Below, one piece after another: positions 1 to 10,569 of a stretch of 64,000 bases of DNA. The first letter of the stretch is position 1, and every line of letters begins with the position of its first letter. The stretch is from contig OX155961.1 in NCBI GenBank assembly GCA_944548615.1, forward strand, positions 15,046,550 through 15,110,549. The letters run 5' to 3'. This DNA is from Micropterix aruncella (lineage: Eukaryota > Arthropoda > Insecta > Lepidoptera > Micropterigidae). Below the pieces are notes generated by a model that searched no databases, was not told where the DNA came from, and worked only from the letters and a program-made list of their open reading frames with translations. The translations under genes were made by a program, and so were the position numbers.

Positions 1-282
1 GAGATGTAGGTTTACAAGGCCTTTTTAATCTAGAAACACTCACCCTTCAAACAACCAATCTCTAAACTAAGCAACCACCATTCCTAAATAATAAAATCAC
101 TCGATTAGATCTTAATTCGAGCAAAAAAACAATGAAATACTTGTTTTTTGTCGGCTTTTGCCGTCTTCTTAAAAACTAGATGACAGGTGACAGGTGGAAT
201 AATTTAAAATTTCGAATTTTCTTTTTTATTTTCAAAAAGTGCTTATAAAGAAGCTGCGATCAAAAGTAGTCAGCCAAACCTT
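1..282. other. AT-rich sequence, nothing recognised
   Basis: No coding signal, terminal repeat or match to another part of the window was recognised here. Confidence 0.5.
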
Positions 283-352
283 AAAATTAATAGCGTCTTA
301 AAACCGTAATAAAAATAATTATAAGTGCAATAGTTCACTTTCTGTAACTTTA
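283..352 (+). repeat. Family B repeat, 3'-part fragment
   Basis: The stretch with 'aaccgtaataaaaataatt', 'ataagtgcaatagttcac' and 'tttctgtaac' matches the 3' part of longer family B copies at 17.4, 46.1 and 54.4 kb. Only this short piece survives. Confidence 0.6.
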
Positions 353-1029
353 TTTGTTACCAAACATTATTCAAAAGCCTAAATCAAGCTTATAAAGTTA
401 AAAAGAAGTTGGTGTAGGTCATATCTAATAAAAATAATAATAACATTGTCTTAAGATGCCCGCTTTTGGGGACCCCTTCCCAGACTAAAAAACATCAGAG
501 ATATCGTAGAAGTACCGAGATATCGTGATATTTATATTTAGACATTTCAGAGATATCCTGGCCGATTTGGGTCCCCATTTGGGGCCCCAGCATTCTTTGG
601 AAATACCATATTAAGACACTATCAGATAGCATTATCTAAGGTTCAAATTGCACGGTCAATTTTTCGAACATCCTATGCATAGAGTGTTAAACAATAAGCA
701 CCATCGATGCGTCTGGTTTCAAGTAGCTGGCATCGCGACCGCGTTTAGTTTTCAAACATGAGATCGCAGCGCCTTCCACGGAAACAAACATTGGTCAAAA
801 ACAAAGCGTCGCCCACGCCCCGTACGCTCAGCTGCCTTGCGTCAACTATTTCCAAACCACTCGTATCTAACACATACACGAATACAAAGACCAAAGCTCA
901 CATGGTTTTCATGATAAAATGATGATAAAGGAATTGAAGTGCTGAATATTTTCTTCCACAGGCAGGCGTCTCTTATTGCCTAAAATTTAACAGAAAGTTT
1001 CCAAATTGCCATATACCAAAATGATTCTT
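353..1029. other. Unassigned sequence with a higher-GC block
   Basis: The left part holds repeated 'gagatatc' words near 497-555 and a loose inverted pair of GGGGACCCC/GGGTCCCC-like words (458-590). From about 690 to 900 the sequence is GC-richer and matches nothing else in the window, so it may be low-copy host DNA. No ORF is convincing. Confidence 0.3.
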
Positions 1030-1925
1030 TGTTTGTTTGTTTCTACTCTTTATTGTGAATGTTAAATATTGTGAATGTAATAATCTGACACATGAATCAT
1101 GTTGAAACTAAACTATACTGTTATTTTCTTACTAATTATTGATACATATGTGAGGGACCACCCCTCACTACGCTCCAAATTGCTCGGTGTGAGGTGGTGG
1201 TATCACGAGTTATCTCCGTATTGGAAGGCGGTTTTGAATGAAGTAGAAGTTTTTATTGATTAAAAGTTTGATATTGCCAGTTATAACGCTTCCCGAACAA
1301 GTTATGTTGACGCGAGTGTATAGATGCGCGACTGCGGTTACGAGGATATCGGATGAGGATTGTATGTGAGCTCCTAGTATCTTGTACTGGGCACGGCTCG
1401 AGTCTGTGGGATTACAGACTGATGCTTCGAGACTACAGAGGATAAGGAAAGGAAACCAAGGAGCCGAATTCGTTGACACACCTCGTGAGAAGGGTACCGA
1501 ATATGCCGTCGCAACCTTGGGGGAAGGTGATCACTCAGGGAATGATATGTGACCGAGAAACCGGGACACCGAAGTGTGCCATCGCTATCTGGAGACATGA
1601 CCACTCGAGGAATGATAATTTGGTTGCATTTTCGCCGGTTTATATAGGACGATAAATGATGCAATCTAAAATATTCCGAGTAAAAGTATTGTTTCATCGT
1701 GCTGATTCAAAGCTGCACGGGTTAAAATAATAGCTGAATTGGATTTCACTGGAAATCGATGCATTTGTTGATCGCATGTAATGGACTTAAGGTCCGTTAC
1801 ACATATAATCGAGTAATGGAGTTTCAACAAAAGTCCTTGTAATTTAACATAATTACGATTGAAACATCGTTATTCTGTATAAAACCGTAACAACAAAATG
1901 GTAATATAAAAACCAGCTTTTCCTT
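1030..1925 (+). repeat. Family E repeat copy, split by a solo LTR
   Basis: The pieces 1030-1148 and 1802-1925 align, end to end, with the reverse complement of 23320-23500 (shared words 'gaatcatgttga', 'ttgatacatataatcgag', 'aacatcgttattctgtata'). The solo LTR at 1149-1801 interrupts them exactly. The class of family E is unknown. Confidence 0.7.
1149..1801 (-). mobile_element. Solo LTR (Gypsy-like), 4-bp TSD CATA
   Basis: Read on the minus strand the element starts TGTAACGGACC and ends TCCCTCACA, so it has TG...CA ends. It is about 653 bp long and is flanked on both sides by CATA. A second copy of the same LTR lies at 49712-50314 in the other orientation. There is no internal gag-pol sequence beside either copy, so both look like solo LTRs left by LTR-LTR recombination. 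A 4-bp duplication is typical of many insect Gypsy elements; the superfamily assignment is inference. Short ORFs in both strands of the LTR are not considered genes. Confidence 0.85.
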
Positions 1926-2399
1926 ACCTCTTCAACGACTATAATACCTTTGATGATATTAGCTCAGTTAACCGCAACAGCAGATGAGTTTACAGCAAAT
2001 TGGGTTAACTGCTCTAGAAAATAGAGAATGATGCTCGCATTCGTTAGAAAATTGTTGAGAATTACCACTAAAAGTGACAAACTAATTGAAGAAATGGCAA
2101 GAGAGACGTATTTGCAATGTCATTGTGGCCTGTGGACGCAACGAAAAACATTCAGTCACAGACTATAGTGGAAGTGTTATGGAAATACGCACAAGATAGC
2201 CCCCGCCATGAATACAGTGGTTAACAATTTGCAATGACGGCTCGTGGAACAATAATGGGACAAACAAAACCATTTAAAGAAGTAGCGAACGCTATTCACA
2301 CTAAATAACAATTCACACTAAATATGTTTATATCAGTGCGCCAGTACGCCAAAAAAAAAACATATACTTGCTCTCCTCTATCGTGTATTCTCCCAATCA
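1926..2399. other. Unassigned AT-rich sequence
   Basis: No repeat partner in the window and no supported ORF. Confidence 0.4.
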
Positions 2400-2650
2400 A
2401 CGCCATCTTATCTCCACGAGGATTTCGAACCATTAAGTTTCCAAAGTCTCATACTTTGATCAGACTCTGACATTTAACTCAAAATTTCTCGTCATAATAC
2501 TGATTTCTACTCCTACTCTTTCTGTGTCAATGGTGCAAGGCTCTCGAACGATCTCCCAGCAAATATACGAAACTTGCCTTTTTTAGAATAATTCAACTTT
2601 CACCTCAAAAAGTATTAATTTTCTAAGAAATAACCAGTTGTTCCCTTTCT
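2400..2650 (+). pseudogene. Non-LTR retrotransposon RT C-terminal remnant
   Basis: This stretch is colinear with 53240-53455 (shared words 'atttctactcctact', 'cgatctccca', 'aatatacgaaac'). In the better-preserved copy the plus strand reads a C-terminal motif of jockey/CR1-type reverse transcriptases, of the form RIWNDLPENIR. This copy has several frame breaks and no RT core. It is a decayed LINE tail with no coding potential. Confidence 0.5.
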
Positions 2651-3576
2651 CTCTACTTTCTGTCCCAATTTCCTCTCCCCGGGTATTCTTAGTTTTAAAT
2701 ATATAAGTTTGAATGTGACTCTGTGAATGTGTTATTTGTTTAATCATCTTTAATTTTCACAAGGCGTGCATGTACCACTGCGCTGTATGATTAGGTTAGT
2801 TGCAAGATATTGCAATAAACTCGAATATATTTTATTTTATAAGTGCAAAGTGTATTCAAATCAAATTAAGAATCACAGAAACTATGAGGATGAGAGTGGT
2901 GGTTTCGAGCCTCCCCAGGAAGCCGAGATAATGCTCCAACAGAAATGAGAAAGCAACAGAAATCAGACAAATTGATCGATTTTACTTTTCCGGCACTGAT
3001 GAAAGTAGGTATTGTGTACCCGCTAAAAAGAAATCGAAATGAAGATGGAAATTTATAATTTATTATTTATTTATTAGTTTCAAATATTATTCAAGATCAT
3101 TACAGACCAATCCAATTCGCCCTTCAATATTAAAGCTAGAATGTAAGTCTAAAAATAAATGACTTGTATAACTAAATTAATGCTAACATTGAACAAGAAA
3201 AAAAACATAAAAATATAAAACTAAATAAAAGACAGATTATGATAAACATGAGATAGCAGGGAGTTGCCTTTTTAGCTGCCAAAGGGATATACAAAAGATG
3301 TATATTTCTGTATAACCCGTCCCACGTACATCTACAAAAATATTTCTACGATGGTACGGCACATAACAATAGATGCGATCTCCTCGCTGTGTAATTTACC
3401 GGTAAGTATAATTCAAACTTACATAGTATCTCTAGCAAATAAATAGTTCCTTGAATTAATTTATATGCAAATATAATTAGGGAAATATATCGACGGGTTT
3501 CAAGACTGTTATATCCTACCATTCCTAGGACAGTATGGATAAATATTGTATTTTCTGTAATAAATATATCTTTAAA
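2651..3576. other. Unassigned AT-rich sequence, possible minus-strand LINE tail
   Basis: The segment 3057-3540 begins with 'ttatttatttattag', as expected for a tailed LINE inserted on the minus strand. Its reverse complement contains short RT-C-terminus-like words, but no frame is convincing. The rest is featureless. Confidence 0.25.
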
Positions 3577-3860
3577 ATATTCATTTTGACAACCCCTCCC
3601 CCCTCCCCCGAGACAAATCTCTCTTTGAGTCTGTGTGTCTGAATTCCTCTACGATATTGTGTATGTATTCCTCTACGATTGCGCCTATACCCTTAATCCA
3701 AGTGATCTGAAATTTGGTATGTAGGCATCATTCGGTCATGGCAAGAGTTGAGAAGATTGTAGTTGAAATCGGTCCACCAGGGGGCGCGCTAGTCATTCTA
3801 CGATCTCGAAATATTGCAGTTAGAGACTTGAAATAAGGTACACAGATGCATTGTTGGACC
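3577..3860 (-). repeat. Family F repeat copy with CTCF-like core
   Basis: Matches, inverted, the copies at 13611, 49183 and 56690 (shared phrases about 'gcatgccaaatttcagctca' and 'ggtccaccag'). The word CCACCAGGGGGCGC at 3774-3787 equals the textbook CTCF core consensus. No ORF is present. Confidence 0.6.
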
Positions 3861-4519
3861 GAAATCACGTTGTGGAATTTTGGTTGGAATATCCAGTATA
3901 CGAGCATTAAAATACTTTTTTTTTAAATACCATATTAATACCACAGAAAATACTACAGGGGGAATGTTGGTTGGCGCGGGGTGTGGGGGCCGGGGGTTGT
4001 AAGCTTGCTGGGAAAGTCTTGGCGTGACACAAACGATTTTTTAATTATTATATAATAAAAAAATATTATAAGCAATACTGTTACGGAACGTGCAACGACT
4101 CCTTGGTCTCATATAAAAAGTAAGCAGCGTATTCGATATAATTCTCCGTGTTACGCGGTGGTTGTATTATGACAGTCATTATCTGACAGTTTTATAATTA
4201 AGCAAATAAAGCGTTTAATTATTATTATTATTATTATTATTATCTGACAGTTTATTTTTTTTCCGTCTTCTTCACCACAGCCGCCAGGAATAATACCTGT
4301 AGGGCCAGTATCGAATAGAAGTTTGTGGAATATTAATTTAGCAAATTCATTATTACACTCCACAAAATATTAGCAATGTTTTAGTGACCGTATTTAGTTT
4401 TCACGAATTTATTCCGCTCTGACATTTTGGAAATTTATAAAATGAGGTAATTTAGCTTGGAAAAAAACAGTATTTCTTAATGATGAAACCTAGTTTTTTT
4501 CTGAAAAATAGTTAATTTA
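3861..4519. other. Unassigned AT-rich sequence
   Basis: Contains a short (ATT)n run near 4218-4242 and a G-rich patch at 3957-4000. No gene or repeat partner was recognised. Confidence 0.4.
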
Positions 4520-5427
4520 TTAGACGAGTTCCCAACAAAAATGAGTCCAATGTGTTCAGGGTTCATGTATGTATGTTTTTCGTTTCTTTATTCCACCATA
4601 AATTGTAAACGCTTGAACCGATTTAGAAAAGTGTGGTATCGTTGGCATCGTTAAGTCCAGGTGTCATATGATACTATACTGTCCAAATGTCAAGTAAACG
4701 ATAGTCCAAATGTCGAAATGTCAATAAATTAAGATAAATACATCTTGTTCATTATCAATGAAAAGGTCTGATTATTATTATTTATTTATTATAAAAGGTA
4801 CACAAACAATACTCTAATATTACATGGCTATCGCTAACATTTTTACTTTGTTTCTAATTAGGGTATAATATTATATGAGTACACCGCATGCTTAATTTAT
4901 AATTGCGTATGTGCCGTATCTCATGATTTACAAAATTATCAAAATTATCAAAATTATCAAAAATTATCAGTACAAAAATTAATATCCTTAAAAATTATCA
5001 AAACAAAAATTAAAAATTTTAGAAATAAGTTTACAGTGAATTCTGAAAAACAATTAAACAATGAAAGGGTAAAAAATAGATTAAATATTGTCTGGAATAA
5101 AATAATAAAAACATAAAAAAGATTAGGTAGACACCATGATTACCGCAGAATCCGCAATCGTCTTTAAGCACTGGGTGTTTACAGAGAGGTAACACGCGTA
5201 ATGGAGCATCCGTAAATGAATTTTGTTTCAAGGAATATAGAACAAATTGTTTGTAATAATTATAAATACAAAGTTCAATTTTTGTACCGGCGGTCGTGTT
5301 ATTTTTTTTTTAATAAATGTTCATAATCAGTATTCGGATAGCAAAATGGGAAACGGTGTGTATGAGTGTATTTCCGCATAGCGTGTTTAGTTAGGGATTC
5401 ATCAATGCAAAACTCGTATGTATTTTT
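4520..5427 (+). repeat. Family B repeat copy, split by an AT-rich insertion
   Basis: The left part (about 4520-4777) carries the family B opening 'gttcagggttcat' and 'gtccaaatgtc'. The right part (about 5258-5427) resumes with 'ataattataaatacaa', the 'cagtattcggatagcaaaa' word and 'tttagttagggatt'. In between, 4778-5257 holds unrelated AT-rich DNA with tandem 'aaaattatc' words (4930-4975). The class of family B is not known: no ORF and no clear terminal repeat were seen, and copies often end at the same 3' sequence. Confidence 0.6.
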
Positions 5428-5506
5428 TTAACCGCCTTCAAAAATAGGAGGTTATCAATTCGGTTGTATCATTTTTATGTTGTTACCTCAGAACTCTGCC
5501 ATTTAT

Positions 5507-5833
5507 CGTGTTCCGATCAAGAAATCTGAAACTAAACCAAAACCGATTATTGTAAAATTTATTTCAAGTGGAAAAAAGAATAACTTCATGATGAATTTTA
5601 AAAAATATATAAGAAATTGTAAAACCAATGGCGAAACCTTGACCTTATCCGACTTAAGTTATACGGGTACTACAAACGTTCCAGTATTTATTTCTGACGC
5701 ACCCAGCGTTCGAAAGATTTGCTTTGGAACGCAAAACGAATTAGCAGAGAATGCTGGACGAATATTTGTAAGGAAAAATCAAGGTGACAAGGCAATTCTA
5801 ATTAAAAATAATTCCACTTTTTTATCTCTATAA
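5507..5833 (+). pseudogene. LINE ORF1 C-terminal fragment, baculovirus-FP-like fold
   Basis: About 108 codons belong to the LINE; an in-frame ATG at 5477 lies in the flanking family D repeat and is not a real start. The reading frame has the pattern of the FP-type C-terminal domain found in ORF1 of many insect LINEs: an early KPIIVKF strand, a basic middle, and a late GRIFVRK strand followed by an ILI strand near the stop at 5831-5833. Known roles of such ORF1 proteins are nucleic-acid binding and RNP assembly. The N-terminal coiled coil is missing through 5' truncation. The domain name is from recollection of the family; a profile search was not possible. Confidence 0.55.
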
Positions 5834-6282
5834 AACATGTACTATATTTTGGGATTTTTCTTAACCATGAATATTTTAGTGATTCTCTTAATATACAAAG
5901 TTTTTACGGATCTTATAATAATAATGTATAATATTCATATATTATTTTTAGAATTTTATATTATTGCCGATTATATAATGGAATTGCATTTTATTTATTA
6001 TATTATCTTTTAATATTTTTTTATTATTTTTTTTTTTACTTTTTTTTTTGAAGACCAAATTTTAGTGTTATTAGCTTTTTACTAAAACTTGTACATCTGT
6101 AAGCAATCAAGCAATCAAGCAAACTTGATTGTAATATTAGAGTCCTGTCCACCCTAGAACGGGCTAGTCCCAGTTGGGTGACAGAATCAAATAAGCAAAA
6201 GGTTAAGATTTTGCCATTCGGTTCCTGTTATTTTTGTAAGCAAATCAATGTTTTATAGTAAATAATTCTTAAATAAATAAAA
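5507..6282 (+). mobile_element. Truncated LINE: ORF1 end plus 3' end, no ORF2
   Basis: An ORF1 C-terminus (5507-5833) is followed within 310 bp by the conserved 3' end 'ctgtccaccctagaacggg' and the tail 'cttaaataaataa'. The same 3' end occurs at 14129-14262 and 16711-16832. No reverse-transcriptase sequence separates ORF1 from the 3' end, so the unit is either an internally deleted copy or a non-autonomous, ORF1-only derivative. It sits inside a family D repeat. Confidence 0.65.
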
Positions 6283-6554
6283 TTATACGACAGCCCGTTC
6301 TAAGTTTCACCAAGACAGGACTGCAGCACCCAGGGTTGGCTTCCAACGAGGGAACTCCTCAACGGTCAACAGCACAGACACAAAATTTTGTATACGCATT
6401 CTATTATGATAGCCCGCTCTAAGTATCACCACGACATGGCTACTGCACTTATTTAAAAAATTGGAGTCGGTTTTTTTTCTGTTAAAATTATGTCTAGTAT
6501 CATTTTCTTATTCAATCATGTTGCTGCTATTTAACGACAATAATAGTGAATCGA

Positions 6555-7080
6555 CGTTTAGGGTTCATCTATGTATGTTTTCCGTTTCTTTATTTCATCA
6601 TAACATCTAAATGCTTAAAAATAGTATGTGGTATTTTTAGAATTGCTATGTCATCCCAAGTATCTCAGGGTAACTTAATTTGTCTAAATATCCATATGTC
6701 CAAATGTCAATAATTTAACATAAATATATCATGTTTAGTGTCAAATGAAAGGTCTGATTGAGTACATTTCGAATATACATATATGTACATACCTATATAT
6801 GGATTAATACATAAAACACAAATATTTCATTTTAAAAAATCGCAATAGAATTAATTATAAATACTATAGTTTATTTTCTGTGACGGTGTCGTGTTTTTCA
6901 TTATTTTTTATATATTTACTTGTTCAGTATTCGGATAGCAAAATGGGATATGGTGTATATGAGAGTATTTCCGCACAGCATGTTTAGTTAGGGATTATTC
7001 AATGCAAAACACGTATGTATTTTCAGTTTCGTGTTCGATCACGTTGCTGCTATTTAACGACGATAATAGTGAATTGACGT
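6555..7080 (+). repeat. Family B repeat copy, nearly full
   Basis: Runs from 'gtttagggttcatctatgt' to 'tcgtgttttt' and on to 'cagtattcggatagcaaaa' and 'tttagttagggatt'. It shows the longest uninterrupted 3' extension of family B in the window, shared with 5330-5427. Confidence 0.65.
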
Positions 7081-7308
7081 CCCGTCCCTGGACGATAGAA
7101 AAGCGTGGGCTTTTGTGTCAATAGCTTTCGATTGGAGCGACGCGACGCGAGAACGCAGTGTCAACTCGATCGCGGTAAATTTGTTTGTTTTCGCCACGAC
7201 AAATGGTGGCGAAAACAAGCGCGGCGGCCACCAACGACAAAATGTTTTAGCGGTTTGTCACCGCGCGCAACGCGGCTCCTGATTGGCCAATCACTGTTTC
7301 AAATAGAC
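7081..7308. other. GC-richer low-copy block with a strong hairpin
   Basis: No partner elsewhere in the window. A 13-bp perfect stem, TTGTTTTCGCCAC at 7185-7197 and its reverse complement at 7206-7218, closes an 8-base loop. Possible host non-coding DNA; no gene is supported. Confidence 0.35.
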
Positions 7309-7321
7309 TTGTTTTGTACGA

Positions 7322-7978
7322 GAGGGAATGTGCCCTGTTGCAGTTCGTCCACAAAGACCTATGTGTATAAGGGTCGGCCAAACTCTCCGGTCAACACCCA
7401 TCCGGCGGCCTCTACGCAGAAGTGCGAGCCCGGGTAGGACTCTGGCCTGCGGGCTAGTTTCCCCTAGGAGTCAACTTTCGGGCGCTCCTAGACGGTTTAC
7501 GCGTGCGGCGTCAGCCAATTGTGCATTCCTATTGATGGAGTCTGGAAACAGTAGGTATTGTTTTTATATAGAGCGGGGGTAGTTGTTAACCTTATGCTCT
7601 TGAAACAAACAATCGGCTGCCCGATACCGGGTGAACATCCGGGCAAAGGATGCCGCGGTTCGTGATAGATTCGGTGGACATCATATCACCGCTGCGTAAG
7701 GGAGAAGACCGCGCAAACGAATTCGAACCTGTAACCAGTCGGGAGACCGGAGTAATCTGGTTGCAACTGGAAGTAAAGGCGCGTGTGTCAGTCCGCTGAT
7801 TGATTAACCTTGTTATCTCGCGGTAAGGCGTTGGCTTCTTAAGGGCGAGTGGCGTCACTACAAATTGGACTGTTTCCGTCTCAAGTCTCCTACGCTCACC
7901 TCACGGAAGAGAGAGCGATCTAATATCGTTAAAACTTCCTGAGGTGACGGGTTCGCCCGTTGTAGTTGACAACTGCAG
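7322..7978 (-). mobile_element. Family A copy 1 (SINE-like), 13-bp TSD
   Basis: A 657-bp GC-rich, non-coding unit. On the minus strand it starts with the family A 5' end (GTCAACTACAACGGGCGAAC) and ends near 7322. The flanks ttgttttgtacga (7309-7321) and ttgctttgtacga (7979-7991) match at 12 of 13 positions, as expected for a target-site duplication. Length variation of duplications among copies (13-15 bp) and a variable 3' tail argue for target-primed reverse transcription rather than a DNA transposon. No ORF spans it. Confidence 0.75.
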
Positions 7979-8044
7979 TTGCTTTGTACGATTATATCTA
8001 GGAGATAACGATTTCTGTGCAGTTGGGTAATTAAGACATGCTCG

Positions 8045-8490
8045 TTATTTCTGGTCGGCTCAACTCACGGTTTAACTACTGTCTAGTAGACTCCCACAAA
8101 AAGGTTGAATCCGGCAAGGACTGTTTCCCCTGCCTCGGCATGGTGGGTCAATTTTCCCTGGGTGGTTTCTTTTTCGGGCGCTCCTTGATGGTTTGAGCAC
8201 AGTGCGGCGTCAGCCAATCGACTCTTAAAACGACCAATTGGCTATCCCATGTCCGAGTAGTAAACGGGCAAAGGACGCCATGGTCCGCGATAAATTCAAA
8301 CTGAATTACTGCTGAATTACATCAGGTAGAGGCCGCGCAAGTCTGGAGGACGGAGAAATCTGGCCAAGCCTTGTAGTGAGGGCGCGGGGGCGGCCCGCTC
8401 GCGCTGGGTTCACTTAACAGTGCCTCGCGGTAAGACGTTAGACTCTCACATACGGTTTGGGGTAGTTATACAGTGGACTGTGCAGCTTGG
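8045..8490 (-). mobile_element. Family A copy 2, partial
   Basis: Matches the interior of family A in the same order as copy 1 ('gggcgctcc', 'gcggcgtcagccaat', 'ggtccgcgata', 'gaggccgcgcaag', 'cctcgcggtaag'). The 5' end is replaced by the next copy at about 8480. No duplication could be read. Confidence 0.65.
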
Positions 8491-9095
8491 GTGGTGTTTG
8501 CCAAACCTTTTTGTCATCTGGCCTGTCCAACTCAAGATTCAACTCCTGTCTGGTAGCCTCCTCGAAGATGGGCTTACCCTGTCGGGACAGTTGTGAGATT
8601 CTGCCACGGCTGTAATCCTGAAGTCGGAGGTGGTTGGGATTAGACAATCGTAGATTCGAATGAATACCTCGGGCGGAACTGGACGGTTGGAGCACTATCT
8701 GCACTTGCGGAAAAAAAGAAAGATCCAGCCGGTGGAGGCTAGTTGTCGACCTAACGCCTTCATCCCTTGAATTGATCCGTCGGTCACCCAAACCCGAGTG
8801 ACCATGGCGGGCAAAGGGCGTCACGGTCCGCAAAATATTCAAACTGAATAACCGCTTATGACTGGTAGAGGCCGCGCAAGCGACCGCGAACCCGTGACCA
8901 GACCGGAAGACGGAGAAATCTAGCCAAATCTGGTAGTAAGGGCGTGAGGTTGGCCAGTGCCTTGCGGTAAGGCATCGGCTTCTTACGGGCATATTGGTGG
9001 ATCTAGACTGTGGACCGTGTTGTGCCTCTGGTCTCTATGTAATCACCTCACGGCTGAAATAACGATTTATATCGTCATAACAGCCTGAGGTGTCC
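8480..9095 (-). mobile_element. Family A copy 3
   Basis: Begins 'gcagcttgggtggtg', like the tail of copies at 10.1 and 19.2 kb, and runs through the family landmarks to 'aacagcctgaggtg'. It abuts copy 2 directly, so one inserted in or next to the other. Length and GC content are like copy 1. The 184-codon open frame across it is not shared by other copies and is not a gene. Confidence 0.65.
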
Positions 9096-9129
9096 CTAGG
9101 TCTCTGACGTCCTAAGTGGCGGAGTTAGT

Positions 9130-9225
9130 AGGTATATTCTTTCGTCCCCCAAGTCTCTACGCTTAGCCCAGGTTGAAAGAACGATTACATATCGTTATAC
9201 CTTCCTGGGTTGACGGGTAACATGG
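9130..9225 (-). mobile_element. Family A 5'-end fragment
   Basis: Only the first about 90 bases of family A remain ('aagtctctacgct', 'gaaagaacgat', 'atatcgttat', 'ccttcctggg'). Confidence 0.55.
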
Positions 9226-9300
9226 TAACATGGTAGAACCCGGAACCCTAGGTTCCGGGTTCGTTTCCCGGCTGGGTCACCATTTTCCGTTGGGATAAAA
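9226..9300 (+). other. tRNA-like T-arm / Pol III B-box-like motif
   Basis: CCGGGTTCGTTTCCCGG (9257-9273) folds as a 5-bp stem with a 7-base loop like a tRNA T-arm, and GGTTCGTTTCC differs from the B-box consensus at one place. A 7-base anticodon-like loop precedes it, but no matching acceptor stem was found. This is probably a tRNA-derived repeat head rather than a tRNA gene. Confidence 0.25.
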
Positions 9301-9629
9301 TCAACGAAACTGCATTTCACTTCTGTCGGTCGAATGCAATAATAACACAACACATGTTACAAGCACACATGTTGTATGACAATAAACCCGCCCACTGTGA
9401 ATAGAATAGTTTCACAATAGAGAATGGAAACAATAAAAAAAAAACTTTATTTCTTTATCAAATGCCAGGTTTTATTATTTTTGCCTTCAACCCCTGCTAC
9501 TACCGTGCAGCCAAACTCGTCGATTCTTATACCTGGTCTGGTCCAGAGAATCACCAGGTTTACTCTGCCGATCTAGCCTGACATGTTACAACGCGCCCAT
9601 GCACATATACGTAGGTACACAACAAAATA
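9301..9629. other. Unassigned sequence
   Basis: Mixed composition; no repeat partner or ORF recognised. Confidence 0.35.
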
Positions 9630-9870
9630 GTGTCGCTGCACTACGGTAATTTTAATTATTCGATATTAGGTAAGTGCGTAAGTATCTCCAATCAAACGAG
9701 GCCACAGACGTATCAATGGACGTTCACAATTATATTGCTAAGGTGTGTCAATTTGGCGGCTCGAGCACAATCGCAGGGTTGTTGTTGCGCGCGTGCGTCT
9801 CTCCTCCCTCTCTCTCCCATACATACACACAGTCTTTCTCTCTCCCTCATTCTCTGCTGTCCATCCGCAG

Positions 9871-10045
9871 GCTGCGCACTCCTTTGTTGCGTTTCGCCGC
9901 CTCTCTTGTTAGCCGCGACAGAACAATGGACAGTTTTGATTTTGACAGTTATGACCCTTCTATAAGCTGTGGCTCGCACAATCAATTCGGCGCGGAGATT
10001 GTGGAGTACCCCTATTCAAACGGCCGATGCGGATCAATTCGATAA
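9871..10045 (+). CDS. Candidate short host exon (39 codons), speculative
   Basis: A long pyrimidine tract (about 9795-9865) ends in CCGCAG at 9870, a good 3' splice-site shape. It is followed by a GC-rich leader and an ATG at 9926-9928 in favourable context (gaacaATGg). The frame from 9926 gives 39 residues, starting MDSFDFDSYDPS and rich in Asp/Ser/Tyr, ending at TAA 10043-10045. The block has no partner elsewhere in the window. It could be a 5'-coding exon of a host gene or a chance ORF; no donor site with a GTRAGT shape follows, and I do not recognise the peptide. No function is proposed. Confidence 0.2.
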
Positions 10046-10104
10046 TCTGTTCGTTACAACTTTGGTAGAGTTCTAATCGACTAATTAAATAATCATTCTT
10101 AGTT

Positions 10105-10565
10105 AGGGGTGGGGAGGGGTTTCGCGCAGCTTGGGCCATAAGATCCGATTTGTTCTCGGATCGGCCCAACTCATGATTCAGCTCCTATTCAGAAGCCCCT
10201 TCGTGTGGAAGGCTACCCCGGGTAAGGCTCTTGGGTCTTAGGCCTCACGGCTGGTGGATCGGTTTCTTTTGGTGGGATTGCCTCCTGGCGATACTGGACA
10301 GCTTACGCACCATTCGGCGTCTGGAGACTGTGGAAATATACATACAGCTGATGTTGACCTGTCGTCAACCACTCTTGAAATGACCATTAGGCTACCTGAT
10401 CCCGAATTCAGAGCCGGGTAAAAGACGCCTTTGGTCCGCGATAGATTCAAACTAAATAATCGTTGAACATACGACAGGTAGAGGTCGCGCAAGTTACTTC
10501 GGACCTACTCTGGAAAAAGCTTTGTGAACTGTTTCCTGCGGTTGCATCGTGATAACTTAGAAAGT
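10105..10565 (-). mobile_element. Family A copy 4
   Basis: Starts 'ggtttcgcgcagcttgggcc', the same tail type as the TSD-flanked copy at 18.6 kb, and follows family A order to about 10565. The 5' end has been lost where the next copy begins. Confidence 0.65.
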
Positions 10566-10569
10566 TGGG

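Larger units (their letters stand above)
5431..6472 (+). repeat. Family D repeat copy, interrupted by a LINE
   Basis: Starts 'accgccttcaaaaatagg' and ends 'aattggagtcgg', the loose inverted ends of family D. The 5' part stops at about 5506 and the family resumes at 6283 with 'acgacagcccgttctaag'. The middle of family D is missing from this copy, so the LINE insertion came with a deletion. The remaining 3' part contains one and a half of the family's 119-bp units. Confidence 0.65.

Noticed and set aside
5477..5833. Viral FP-like gene
   Set aside because: The FP-like domain is also common in LINE ORF1, and the attached LINE 3' end settles the origin.
8438..8992. 184-codon minus-strand open frame
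   Set aside because: Lies across family A, and the frame is not kept in other copies of the family.
9226..9300. tRNA gene
   Set aside because: T-arm-like and anticodon-like stems exist, but no acceptor stem or proper D-arm could be built.
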